Assembly (NCBI GenBank): GCA_002428325.1
Contig: DIVR01000052.1
Coordinates: 11,141 to 75,140, forward strand
Length of the DNA stretch: 64,000 nt
Source of the DNA: a bacterium UBP4_UBA6127
Lineage (GTDB): Bacteria > UBP4 > UBA4092
Direction of reading: 5' to 3'
Part shown: piece after piece, positions 32,765 through 41,110 of the stretch
Layout of the letters: each line of letters begins with the position of its first letter
How positions within the stretch are numbered: the first letter of the stretch is position 1
The notes under the pieces: generated by a model
Seen by the model: the letters and a program-made list of their open reading frames with translations, nothing else
Told to the model about the DNA's origin: nothing
Databases searched by the model: none
Program-made: the position numbers and the translations under genes

Positions 32765-34861
32765 ATGATTTATCAAATTGACCAGAGTTTATTTATCTTT
32801 TTAAACCAACAATTGCATAATCCTTTATTGGATCGTTTTTTCCCCTTCATCACAAATGCCGGTAATTTTAAAGCTATCCTGCTTTTCGCCGCCATTTTTA
32901 TTTTCTGGAAGGGAAAATGGCCATTACGGATAACTCTTTTATTATCAATATTTTCACTCATTATTTCCAGCAGCATCTCTGAAATATTGAAGGAAACCAT
33001 TTGCCGAATCAGGCCCTTATGGGTCATTGAGAATACTCGTCTTTTAGTGGGAGGCACCCATTCCTATTCTTTTCCGTCTGCCCATGCTTCCAGTATGTTC
33101 TCGGTCGTAAGTATCTTTATTTATCGTTATAGAGACAAAAAATGGCTGACAGGGATATTACTCAGCCTGGCATTGCTAGTGTCTTATTCCAGGATATATG
33201 TGGGAGTTCATTATCCTCTGGATGTACTGGGCGGCATAATCATCGGCCTATTGACAGGCATTTTCATCCTCTATTTTTATCAGAAATGTCCGTTTCTTGA
33301 ATATGATCAACAGAAATCCAGGGTGAAAGTAAACTATCAATCAGCTTTTTACTTTTTATTCATTTTATTAACTTTTTTTCGATTATCCTATATTGCCTCC
33401 GGTTCTAGGTCATTAACTCCGGAGGAAACCCAATATTGGGACTGGTCTAGAAATCTTGATTGGAGTTATTACAGTAAACCACCCTTTATCGCTTATCTCA
33501 TTCATCTGTTTACGGTCATTGGGAAGTCCTCGGCTTTCTTTGTTCGGCTTGGTTCTGTTTTGATATTTTCAGTTCTGGGGATAATTACCTACAAATTTTG
33601 CCTGAGATTGATTAAAGATACCCGGATAGCCTTTTGGTGTTTTGTGGTATTCAACCTGATTCCCCTGTTTTCCGCTGGGGCTTTGCTTATGACAACAGAC
33701 ACCCCTTTGGCTTTGTTCTGGGGATTAACTGTCTATGCCCTTTATATTGCCTTATTCGAGAATAAGCCTTCCTGGTGGTATCTGACAGGTCTTTTTTTCG
33801 GATTGGGGATGCTGAGTAAATATACAATGGCTTTATTAGCTCCCGGTATTTTATTATTCCTATTATTGCAACCAGAGAATCGGAAATGGCTCTATCGAAA
33901 AGAACCCTATCTGGCCGGTTTAGTCGCCCTGTTTTGCTTTCTGCCCGTTATCTATTGGAATTATACCCATGATTGGGTTACTTTTAAACATGTCGCCGGA
34001 CAGGCCCATGTGAATGAAGGATTTATCCTGAAATGGAAATATTGCCTTGATTTTGTGGGTTCTCAGGCCGGAGTCATCACACCCTTCGTTTTTTTAGCCA
34101 TGCTTTATTACACCTATAAAGCCATTTGCCGGTATTTTTCCCGAACCTTAGATGCTAAAGAATTGTTTCTTCTTTGTCTGTCAGTCCCTGTTTTCCTCTT
34201 CTTCCTTTTCAAAAGTATGCAGGGAAAAGTTGAAGCAAACTGGGTGGGAACTGGATATTACACCTGGATAATGTTTTTAGTTATTGATTTTGAGAAAAGA
34301 AGATTGGCTGTCCCATCAATTATCCGTAAGAAATTGAATATTCTCGCTATCTCCAGTCTTTTAGTTGCCTTTTTAATAACCCTGGTTATGCATGACAGTT
34401 CTATCATCAGAAAACTGGGAATCAATCTTCCTCCCAAAAAAGACCCCACCAGCCGCCTTTATGGATGGGATGATTTAGGTACTCAAGTTTCCCAGATAAA
34501 ATCTCAAATGCCTTCCCCTGATTCCACTTTTGTCTTCAGTGATTATTACCAACTCTCGGCTGAATTAGCTTTTTACACGGAGGGTCAGCCCCGGGTTTAT
34601 TGTATAAATCTGGGTCGAAGGATGAACCAATATGACCTTTGGGAAAACATTTCTACGCAGAAAGGGCGGGATGGCCTTTTTGTGACCAATGGAAGACACT
34701 CGTCCATAGATTCGAGAATTACCAGCTCTTTTGATAAAATTGAATCTCCGATAATCATTCAAACAAAACGAAAAGGTCTTCTATATCAAGAGTTTACAGT
34801 CGTACGGTGTTATGGATTCCATGGAACGATTCTTGATGAACATCAAACGGACCGTTATTAG
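32765..34861 (+). CDS. PAP2 phosphatase fused to a GT39-family glycosyltransferase
   Basis: Residues 1-175 are a membrane PAP2 phosphatase with all three motifs intact: KX6RP (K76 to P84, KETICRIRP), PSAH (104-107) and SRX5HX3D (S142, R143, H149, D153). Residues ~195-698 are a GT39/ArnT-like transferase with LTPEETQYWDWSRNLDWSYY and SKPPFIAYLI, about ten helices and a soluble C-terminal domain. PAP2 enzymes dephosphorylate lipid phosphates; GT39 enzymes use polyprenyl-phosphate sugars. A fusion could couple sugar transfer to carrier recycling or to lipid A 1-dephosphorylation. A -10 TATAAT at 32750-32755 ends nine bases before the ATG, and there is no ribosome-binding site. The next two genes fit the same pathway. 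Confidence 0.88.
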   Translation: MIYQIDQSLFIFLNQQLHNPLLDRFFPFITNAGNFKAILLFAAIFIFWKGKWPLRITLLLSIFSLIISSSISEILKETICRIRPLWVIENTRLLVGGTHSYSFPSAHASSMFSVVSIFIYRYRDKKWLTGILLSLALLVSYSRIYVGVHYPLDVLGGIIIGLLTGIFILYFYQKCPFLEYDQQKSRVKVNYQSAFYFLFILLTFFRLSYIASGSRSLTPEETQYWDWSRNLDWSYYSKPPFIAYLIHLFTVIGKSSAFFVRLGSVLIFSVLGIITYKFCLRLIKDTRIAFWCFVVFNLIPLFSAGALLMTTDTPLALFWGLTVYALYIALFENKPSWWYLTGLFFGLGMLSKYTMALLAPGILLFLLLQPENRKWLYRKEPYLAGLVALFCFLPVIYWNYTHDWVTFKHVAGQAHVNEGFILKWKYCLDFVGSQAGVITPFVFLAMLYYTYKAICRYFSRTLDAKELFLLCLSVPVFLFFLFKSMQGKVEANWVGTGYYTWIMFLVIDFEKRRLAVPSIIRKKLNILAISSLLVAFLITLVMHDSSIIRKLGINLPPKKDPTSRLYGWDDLGTQVSQIKSQMPSPDSTFVFSDYYQLSAELAFYTEGQPRVYCINLGRRMNQYDLWENISTQKGRDGLFVTNGRHSSIDSRITSSFDKIESPIIIQTKRKGLLYQEFTVVRCYGFHGTILDEHQTDRY

Positions 34862-34873
34862 CGGGTAATTAAT

Positions 34874-35836
34874 ATGAATCATACAGAAAATAAAATTGCA
34901 TTATCCATTGTCATCCCTGTTCTCAATGAAGAAGAAAATGTCCTAAAACTGCATCAGGCCTTGAATCCTGTCTTGCAAAAATATGGACAGCCTTACGAGA
35001 TTATTTTTGTAGATGATGGAAGCACAGATAAAACTTCCGAACTGGTTTCGGGAATCCAGGATCCTCAGGTAGTGCTGATTCGACTCCGCCGCCGTTTTGG
35101 GCAGACAGCCGCCATGTCGGCCGGGATTGATTATGCCAGAGGGGATATCATCATCATGATGGATGGGGATTTGCAGAACGACCCTCAGGACATCCCCCGT
35201 CTTCTGGCTAAAATGAATGAAGGATATGATATTGTCAGCGGTTGGAGAAAAGACCGGAAAGACAAATATATGACCCGGATTTTCCCCTCTAAAATCGCCA
35301 ACTGGCTGATTGGGGCAATCACCGGAGTCCGGCTTCATGATTATGGCTGTTCCCTGAAGGCATACCATAAAGATGTCATCAAAGACCTCAAGTTATATGG
35401 TGAAATGCATCGGTTTATCCCTGCCCTGGCCAGCTGGTATGGCGCCAGTATCGCTGAGATGCCCGTGACCCATCATCCCCGGCAATTCGGGAAAAGTAAA
35501 TATTCCCTGACCCGAATCACCCGAGTGGTGCTGGATTTATTAACGGTTAAATTCCTTTTATCTTTTGTAACCAAACCTTTGCAGATATTTGGATTGTTAG
35601 GATTAGGCTCCTTTTCAATCGGGACATTGATCTGCCTTTACCTTACTTTCATTAAATTTTTCTATCAGGTCAATATTGGAGGCCGCCCCCTGCTCCTCCT
35701 TGGGATATTGATGCTGATGGCTGGAATCCAGTTTATCACCCTGGGCTTATTAGCCGAAATGATTTCCAGGACCTATTTCGAATCCCAGGATAAACCTATT
35801 TATGTCATTAAAGAAGTAGTTCGCAGAGAATCCTGA
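34874..35836 (+). CDS. GT2 polyprenyl-phosphate glycosyltransferase (DPM1/ArnC/GtrB type)
   Basis: The 320-residue protein has the GT2 domain (residues ~10-230): LSIVIPVLNEEENV, FVDDGSTDKT (DXD region), MDGDLQNDPQDIP and the GWRKDRKD and HDYGCSLKAYHKDV motifs, followed by two C-terminal transmembrane helices (about 240-265 and 275-300). Proteins of this design move a sugar from a nucleotide donor to polyprenyl phosphate in the cytoplasm. It starts 13 bases after the PAP2-GT39 fusion gene, so the lipid-linked sugar it makes is the likely donor for that GT39 domain. Donor sugar is not readable from sequence. Confidence 0.92.
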   Translation: MNHTENKIALSIVIPVLNEEENVLKLHQALNPVLQKYGQPYEIIFVDDGSTDKTSELVSGIQDPQVVLIRLRRRFGQTAAMSAGIDYARGDIIIMMDGDLQNDPQDIPRLLAKMNEGYDIVSGWRKDRKDKYMTRIFPSKIANWLIGAITGVRLHDYGCSLKAYHKDVIKDLKLYGEMHRFIPALASWYGASIAEMPVTHHPRQFGKSKYSLTRITRVVLDLLTVKFLLSFVTKPLQIFGLLGLGSFSIGTLICLYLTFIKFFYQVNIGGRPLLLLGILMLMAGIQFITLGLLAEMISRTYFESQDKPIYVIKEVVRRES

Positions 35837-35840
35837 TACC

Positions 35841-36887
35841 GTGAAAAAGCATCTTTCCTTTTTGCTTAAATTGGTATTAACAGTTGTCCTTCTGGTCATC
35901 TTGTATTATCAGATTGACCTGGAACATATGGTATTAACCATTCAACAGGCCGATTGGCGGATATTGCTGGGTTGTGTGCTGTTCTATGGTTTCAGCCAGT
36001 TTTTGAATACTTATAAATGGGCCATCCTGTTACATTCCCACGGTGCGGTTCATCCCTACCCCAAGCTTCTGACCTATAACTTTATCGGGATGTTTTTTAA
36101 TTTCTTTATGCCCGGAATGGTGGGGGGAGATGTCCAGAAGTGTTATGCCGTATATCGGGATGAAAAGAAACAATTTGGAGAAACGATTCCCAAAGGCCGA
36201 ATGACCCAGATCATCAGCAGTATCATGATGGCCAGAGTGACCGGGGTGCTGGCGATGATTTGGCATGCGAACTTCGCCTATTTCTTCATATTCCGGCAAA
36301 TGAAGATAGCCACCCAAACCCATGACCTATTCTTGGAGTATTACCTTCCCAGGATTTTGTTACTCCTTTTGTTGGGGACTTTCATGGTCATCATAATCCC
36401 TCTTTTTTTCAACTTTAGAATCGACTCCCAGAAAGAAAAGAAAAATCTTCTGGATAAAATCATTACTCCTTTTTTACACATGGCGATGGTCATGAAAGGA
36501 TATATCAAGGATACCCGGATGTTTCTTTATATTCTTTTCCTTTCGGTGCTATTCCAGGGAATGATGAATATTTTGAATGCGATGGTTGGGTATGCCCTTC
36601 ATCTGAATATCCCCTTGTCCTATTATTTCATTGCTGTTCCCCTGATAACATTGTGTACGGCGGTTCCCATCAGTTTAAGCGGATTTGGGGTTCGAGAAGG
36701 TTCCTATGCTTATTTTCTGCATTTTGTGGGAATCACTCCGGCCCAATCCGTATTATTATCTTTGACGACAGTGCTGGTAACAGCTGTCAATTCTGCTATT
36801 GGTGGGTTTCTTCTTATCAAGGAAGGTTTCTTTATTGAGAAGAAAATCCCTCAAGAGGATGAGCTAAATGGAAATGGAACTGATTAA
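35841..36887 (+). CDS. UPF0104/LPG-synthase-TM family flippase-like membrane protein
   Basis: The 348-residue protein has about eight hydrophobic helices and the UPF0104 (lysylphosphatidylglycerol synthase transmembrane region) pattern: YGFSQFLNTYKWAILL, the FFNFFMPGMVGGDVQKCYAV motif, and PISLSGFGVREGSYAYFLHF near the C-terminus. It has only the membrane half of MprF and no aminoacyltransferase domain. Members are proposed lipid or lipid-linked sugar flippases, but evidence is limited. Sitting directly after a polyprenyl-phosphate GT2 and a GT39, a role in moving the lipid-linked sugar is plausible. It overlaps the next gene by 20 bases. Confidence 0.85.
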   Translation: MKKHLSFLLKLVLTVVLLVILYYQIDLEHMVLTIQQADWRILLGCVLFYGFSQFLNTYKWAILLHSHGAVHPYPKLLTYNFIGMFFNFFMPGMVGGDVQKCYAVYRDEKKQFGETIPKGRMTQIISSIMMARVTGVLAMIWHANFAYFFIFRQMKIATQTHDLFLEYYLPRILLLLLLGTFMVIIIPLFFNFRIDSQKEKKNLLDKIITPFLHMAMVMKGYIKDTRMFLYILFLSVLFQGMMNILNAMVGYALHLNIPLSYYFIAVPLITLCTAVPISLSGFGVREGSYAYFLHFVGITPAQSVLLSLTTVLVTAVNSAIGGFLLIKEGFFIEKKIPQEDELNGNGTD

Positions 36888-37842
36888 GCCTCCCTGCTTA
36901 GAGCCAGGGGATACCCTTGGATTGATTGCCCCTTCCGGTCCGGTAATTCGTAATAACGATATTCCGGCAGGGACCATGCCGTCCCATTTGGAAAAAGGAA
37001 TCGCTTACCTGGAGAAAATGGGTTATCACCCCGTCTTAGGAAAACATGTTTTGAATCGCCGAGGCTATCTGGCAGGGACGGACATGGAACGTCTGGAAGA
37101 TTTGCATGCCATGTTGGCGAATCCCAAGATTAAGGGGATTTTCTGTGTAGCCGGGGGATATGGAACCCCAAGGCTTCTCCCCCACATTGATTATGAGCTT
37201 CTGAGAAAGAATCCTAAGATTTTTGAGGGGTATAGCGATATCACCGCCCTGAATAATACTTTCTTTTCTCTGACAGGATTGGTTACCTTTGAAGGTCCCA
37301 TGGCCAATTACGATTTTGGCAGGCATATCGATTTCAACCGGGATAATCTTTGGAAGGTCATGACGCAGAGAGAACCGGTGGGGGAAGTCCCAGTCCCGGA
37401 AGATTACCCATCCATGGAAACCCTCTATCCTGGTAAAGCATCAGGACGGTTAATTGGAGGAAATCTCTCCCTTTTAGCGGCTACCCTGGGAACGCCTTAT
37501 GAAATCGACACTCGGGATAAAATCCTGTTCCTTGAGGATATTGATGAATATCCCTATCGGCTGGACCGGATGCTGAACCATTTGCTCCTGGCAGGCAAAT
37601 TGCAACAGGCCAGTGGAATTATTATTGGAGAATGTGTGGACTGTATCCCCGATCCTCCTGAAAATCCTTCCTTAAGCTTAATGGAAATTTTTGATGATTT
37701 GATTGTCCCTCTGCAGAAACCCACTTTTTATGGGCTTCCCTGTGGGCATGGAACTTATAAATTGACTCTCCCCATTGGGATTCAGTCGTCAATGGATGCG
37801 GATAGATGCAAACTCTATCTGGAAGAATCTGCTGTTTCATAA
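36868..37842 (+). CDS. Muramoyltetrapeptide LD-carboxypeptidase (S66 family)
   Basis: S66 enzymes remove the terminal D-alanine from the tetrapeptide of peptidoglycan fragments during recycling. The 324-residue protein has the nucleophile Ser123 in GYSDITAL, the GGNLSLLAATLGTP and FLEDIDEYPYRLDRML (catalytic Glu) blocks, and the catalytic His in PCGHGTYKLTLPIG. No signal peptide is seen, which fits cytoplasmic LdcA. It overlaps the UPF0104 gene by 20 bases (the first ATG is at 36868, a second in-frame ATG at 36874), with GAGG upstream. The antibiotic microcin C-resistance protein MccF belongs to the same family, but the context favours LdcA. Confidence 0.92.
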   Translation: MEMELIKPPCLEPGDTLGLIAPSGPVIRNNDIPAGTMPSHLEKGIAYLEKMGYHPVLGKHVLNRRGYLAGTDMERLEDLHAMLANPKIKGIFCVAGGYGTPRLLPHIDYELLRKNPKIFEGYSDITALNNTFFSLTGLVTFEGPMANYDFGRHIDFNRDNLWKVMTQREPVGEVPVPEDYPSMETLYPGKASGRLIGGNLSLLAATLGTPYEIDTRDKILFLEDIDEYPYRLDRMLNHLLLAGKLQQASGIIIGECVDCIPDPPENPSLSLMEIFDDLIVPLQKPTFYGLPCGHGTYKLTLPIGIQSSMDADRCKLYLEESAVS

Positions 37843-37863
37843 GTATGTGTGGAGGTTTCTCTT

Positions 37864-38754
37864 ATGTTTTTAGGTGAAGTTGAACTGGAAGGTTATCCAA
37901 TACGCCAATATCGGATAAATGATTTGATTATTGGGATATCCACTCAATTCGGGCCACGAATCCTTCAATTATCTCCCATAGAGAATCCTGACCTGAATAT
38001 TTTCGGTATCCTGCATGATAAGGGAGTAGCGACCCGGGAAGGTTTCTGGAATACTTATGGAGGGCATCGGCTTTGGAGCTCTCCGGAAGCGACTCCCCGT
38101 TCCTATTCATTGGAAAATACCCCCATTCAGTGGGTTGAAAAAGAGTCCTCCTTAACCCTTTTGGGACCCATCGAAATTCAAAACAGCCTGCAGAAAGAAA
38201 TCATCCTGGAACCGGATGGTCCAAAGGGTATCAGGATTACCCATCGTTTAAAAAATATCGGACGCTGGCCGATTCGGATGGCCTGTTGGGGTTTATCGGT
38301 CATGAAACCGAAGGGGTTTGCAGCGATTCCAATCCTTCCGGGAACTGTTGATGCAGAGGGTCTTTTGCCTGACCGGAAAATAGTCTTATGGCCTTATACG
38401 GATTTATCTGATTCGAGATTGATTCTTCAAAAAGATTTTTTATTTCTCAGACAAGACCCTTCCAGGGATTCTCCTATTAAAATTGGAGCCACTTCGAAAC
38501 CGGCCGTCGCTTTTTACCATTGGAACTTTTTGACATTTGTCAAAAAGACCATAATTTCTGATGGTGAATACCCGGATGGTGGAGTCTCTTTTGAGGCTTA
38601 TGCCAATGCCGATATGCTTGAATTGGAATCATTAGGACCTTTATCCCTTATTCAACCGGATGATTTTATTGAACATATTGAATCCTGGAATTTGCTCAAA
38701 ACAGGACCTTTGACTCCCAATGCCAATGACTTTTATCCTCTTATTAACTCTTAA
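37864..38754 (+). CDS. DUF4380-like aldose-epimerase-fold protein
   Basis: The 296-residue protein resembles the DUF4380 family, with an epimerase-like fold: an N-terminal strand (GISTQFGPRILQLSP), the YGGHRLWSSPEATPRSY motif (about residues 66-82), MACWGLSVMKPKGFAAIP (about 145) and an ending GPLSLIQPDDFIEHIESW. The biochemical function is not known. I place the start at ATG 37864 because GGAGG lies eight bases upstream; a GTG at 37849 in the same frame would read through the binding site. It is the last gene of the envelope operon 32765-38754, with a palindrome 57 bases after the stop. Confidence 0.6.
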   Translation: MFLGEVELEGYPIRQYRINDLIIGISTQFGPRILQLSPIENPDLNIFGILHDKGVATREGFWNTYGGHRLWSSPEATPRSYSLENTPIQWVEKESSLTLLGPIEIQNSLQKEIILEPDGPKGIRITHRLKNIGRWPIRMACWGLSVMKPKGFAAIPILPGTVDAEGLLPDRKIVLWPYTDLSDSRLILQKDFLFLRQDPSRDSPIKIGATSKPAVAFYHWNFLTFVKKTIISDGEYPDGGVSFEAYANADMLELESLGPLSLIQPDDFIEHIESWNLLKTGPLTPNANDFYPLINS

Positions 38755-38810
38755 TCATTACTAAACATGAAGTTAGGCTTTATTATCTAAGGTGATTTCT
38801 TGTAATAATT

Positions 38811-38877
38811 CACTGATAGTATCAAAGAGAGACCCAGGCTGATGCCATCAGCCTGGGTCCCTCTCCGTATCAGTTCC
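38811..38877. repeat. Long imperfect intergenic palindrome (GACCCAGGCTG and ACGGAGAGGG cores combined)
   Basis: The inner arms GACCCAGGCTGA (38831-38842) and TCAGCCTGGGTC (38848-38859) are perfect complements with a five-base loop. After an A/C mismatch the stem continues (38826-38829 with 38861-38864), and CTGATA (38813-38818) pairs with TATCAG (38868-38873). The right half, read on the minus strand, begins GGAACTGATACGGAGAGGG, matching the outer part of the palindromes at 3969 and 54680, while its core matches 21921. It lies between two convergent genes. The rest of the 244-base gap shows nothing I recognise. Confidence 0.75.
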
Positions 38878-38998
38878 AAAGCAGAATTTAACATAATAAG
38901 CATTTATTTCATTGAGAATAAGAGGGTTATTGATGGAATCAGACGATGTTGATGAGATATAGTCGATTATCTTTAATTAAACCAATAATCAGGAAATA

Positions 38999-39613
38999 TT
39001 AATCAAGAGTTTTCCAAAGGCCTCGCTGGTTTTCCCGAGCCTCTTTCTGAAGGGAAAGGAACTGGTCCTGATATCTGACATTGGGAGGAATACTCATAAT
39101 CTGGGCATAGCCTTCCTTCACCAGCAGAGCATTCAGCATTTGTCCATCAGGAAGATAGACATAAGCCAGAAGTCTCCCATATCTATCACGAATTTGAACA
39201 TCGGTTTCCAATTGAATCTGTGTCCCTTTCAGCAAAAGGGATTTCGTAAAATTAGACGATTTTTTACCGAGAGCGATTAAGGTATCCAGACTGGCGCCCG
39301 TTTTCAGGGAATCTCTCTCAACTTTCTCGTTTCTCCTGGATTCAGGGGTATCTACTCCCAATAATCTGACCCTTTCCTCCAGTCCATTGTCTAAACTGCA
39401 GGCAAAAGTGTCCCCGTCAATGACTCGAATCACCGTCGCTGTCAGGGTTGAATATTCAGAAGGGGATTGTGTTGTGAACGGTTGAGGTATGCTTTTGGGA
39501 GAAGGGGCCTTTTTACCTGGGAATCCTGATTGCAATAGAGTTGCTAAGCCCAATATCAGTAAAACAATGGCGGTTGAGAGGATATGAATGGGACGCCTGG
39601 AAGACCGTTTCAT
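38999..39613 (-). CDS. Membrane-anchored thermonuclease (SNase-like) protein
   Basis: The 204-residue protein has a basic N-terminus and a transmembrane or uncleaved signal segment (about residues 9-28), a Pro/Ser linker, and an SNase domain from about residue 56: VIRVIDGDTF (D66, D68), RVRLLGVDTPE (R83, D88, E91) and DRYGRLLAYV (R144, R147), which match the calcium-binding and catalytic residues of staphylococcal nuclease. The end NQRGLWK is typical. It should be an extracytoplasmic Ca2+-dependent DNA/RNA nuclease. It converges on the envelope operon and lies 39 bases upstream of, but transcribed apart from, tRNA-Leu. Confidence 0.92.
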   Translation of the reverse strand: MKRSSRRPIHILSTAIVLLILGLATLLQSGFPGKKAPSPKSIPQPFTTQSPSEYSTLTATVIRVIDGDTFACSLDNGLEERVRLLGVDTPESRRNEKVERDSLKTGASLDTLIALGKKSSNFTKSLLLKGTQIQLETDVQIRDRYGRLLAYVYLPDGQMLNALLVKEGYAQIMSIPPNVRYQDQFLSLQKEARENQRGLWKTLD

Positions 39614-39651
39614 GCAGATTTTATCTTCCTTATTGATGGATAGGATAATAA

Positions 39652-39740
39652 TGGTGCCGAAGGAGGGAGTCGAACCCTCACGAGGGGTAACCCTCGGCAG
39701 ATTTTGAGTCTGCTACGTCTGCCAGTTCCGTCACTTCGGC
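39652..39740 (-). tRNA. tRNA-Leu (anticodon CAA)
   Basis: On the minus strand the gene starts GCCGAAGTGACGGAACTGGCA and ends CTTCGGC-A-CCA, giving a perfect 7-bp acceptor stem and an encoded CCA at 39652-39654. The anticodon stem GCAGA/TCTGC encloses CTCAAAA (anticodon CAA, reading TTG). The long variable arm (CGAGGGTTACCCCTCG) marks a class II tRNA, and the T loop is GGTTCGACTCC. It stands alone between the nuclease gene and hisF. Confidence 0.95.
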
Positions 39741-39839
39741 ATTAAGATAGTTTAATTAAATGTTTTGTATTTAAAAAAATATCACTCTCCAGCTAACTCC
39801 GTCAAGCGGTTTCATGATAAAATTTTTATTTTACATAGT

Positions 39840-39869
39840 TTGACACTCCATTTTCTCTGATGGTAAGTT
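39840..39869 (+). promoter_or_regulatory. Candidate promoter of the his-trp-accD block
   Basis: A perfect -35 TTGACA (39840-39845) is followed at 18 bases by TAAGTT (39864-39869), a poor -10. It ends 29 bases before the hisF ATG. The -10 is the weak point. Confidence 0.3.
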
Positions 39870-39897
39870 TTAAAATTAGGAAGCGAGTCGAGGTCTG

Positions 39898-40659
39898 ATG
39901 TTAGCAAAACGTATTATCCCTTGTTTAGATGTAAAAAATGGCCGAGTCGTCAAAGGCGTTAATTTTGTTAATTTGAAGGATGCCGGCGATCCGGTGGAGA
40001 TAGCGGCGGCTTATGATGAACAAGGTGCTGACGAACTGGTATTCCTTGATATCACAGCTTCCAACGAAAAACGGAATATTATCATTGATGTAGTCTTCCG
40101 GACCGCTGAGAAGGCTTTTATGCCCCTGACTGTCGGCGGCGGCATCAGGACCCTTGATGATATCAGAAACCTGCTGAATGCAGGCGCGGATAAAGTATCC
40201 ATTAATACTGAAGCGGTTAATAACCCGGAATTCGTCAAACAGGCTGCAGATAAGTTTGGGGCCCAATGCATAGTCGTTGCAGTCGATGCCAAAATGGTAT
40301 CCCCGGACCGATGGGAAGTCTTTACCCATGGAGGCCGTAATCCGACCGGATTGGAAGCTATCCAATGGGCTAAACGGATGGCTGACTATGGAGCTGGGGA
40401 AATACTCCTGACCAGCATGGACAGGGATGGCACCAAAGATGGCTATGATATCCCCCTGACCCGAAAGATTTCCGAAGCGGTTCCTATCCCGGTGATTGCC
40501 TCCGGGGGAGCTGGTAAACTGGAACACCTTCTGGATGCTTTGACAGTTGGCAAAGCAGATGCGGCTTTATGCGCTTCGATTTTTCATTATCGTGAATATA
40601 CCATCCATCAGGCCAAGGAATATTTAAAATCCCAGGGCGTTCCTATTCGGATGGCTTAA
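39898..40659 (+). CDS. hisF: Imidazole glycerol phosphate synthase, cyclase subunit
   Basis: HisF, with the glutaminase HisH, turns PRFAR into imidazole glycerol phosphate and AICAR in histidine synthesis. The 253-residue TIM barrel has the catalytic D11 in RIIPCLDVKNGRVVKG, the conserved GADELVFLDITAS, VGGGIRTLDDIR, the second catalytic Asp in VVAVDAK and ASGGAGKLEH near the end. Other his genes except hisI are missing from the window, so hisF-hisI is separated from the main his set and heads the tryptophan block. A perfect TTGACA lies upstream (39840-39845). Confidence 0.97.
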   Translation: MLAKRIIPCLDVKNGRVVKGVNFVNLKDAGDPVEIAAAYDEQGADELVFLDITASNEKRNIIIDVVFRTAEKAFMPLTVGGGIRTLDDIRNLLNAGADKVSINTEAVNNPEFVKQAADKFGAQCIVVAVDAKMVSPDRWEVFTHGGRNPTGLEAIQWAKRMADYGAGEILLTSMDRDGTKDGYDIPLTRKISEAVPIPVIASGGAGKLEHLLDALTVGKADAALCASIFHYREYTIHQAKEYLKSQGVPIRMA

Positions 40660-40715
40660 CCTCTTATAATTATATTAATAATAGTTATTTCTTACTTGAT
40701 TAAAGGACATTAAAA

Positions 40716-41102
40716 ATGGAAGAGATAATCAAAAACGTCAAATTTGATAAAAACGGCCTTGTTTGCGCTGTAATCCAGGATGACCGGAGCCAGGAAGTAT
40801 TAATGGTCGCCTATATGAACAAGGAGTCCCTTATCGAGACGCTGGAAACCGGAAAATGCTGCTATTGGTCCCGTTCTCGACAAAAGTTGTGGCGAAAGGG
40901 TGAGACCTCCGGACATGTTCAAGCCGTTAGAAGTGTCCGGATAGACTGCGACGGTGATGCCCTCCTTTTTCGTATTGAACAGATTGGCGGAGCCTGCCAC
41001 ACAGGTTACCAATCTTGTTTTTACAGGCAGATTAAGGATAACAAAGAATTTGAGATCGTTGGAACGAAAGTCTTCGACGAGAAAGATGTTTATAAAACAT
41101 AG
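40716..41102 (+). CDS. hisI: Phosphoribosyl-AMP cyclohydrolase
   Basis: HisI opens the purine ring of phosphoribosyl-AMP in histidine synthesis. The 128-residue protein is the single-domain form without the HisE pyrophosphatase. The zinc and magnesium motifs are visible: SRSRQKLWRKGETSGHVQ, the DCDGDALLFRIEQ block and the GGACHTGYQSCFYR segment with paired Cys residues. It starts 56 bases after hisF and its stop lies eight bases before trpE, tying histidine and tryptophan genes into one block. Confidence 0.96.
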   Translation: MEEIIKNVKFDKNGLVCAVIQDDRSQEVLMVAYMNKESLIETLETGKCCYWSRSRQKLWRKGETSGHVQAVRSVRIDCDGDALLFRIEQIGGACHTGYQSCFYRQIKDNKEFEIVGTKVFDEKDVYKT

Positions 41103-41110
41103 GAAACTTT

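Noticed and set aside
39925..40527. A 200-codon open frame on the minus strand opposite hisF
   Set aside because: It lies wholly inside the well-supported hisF gene, has no family likeness, and its residue pattern mirrors the hisF reading frame.
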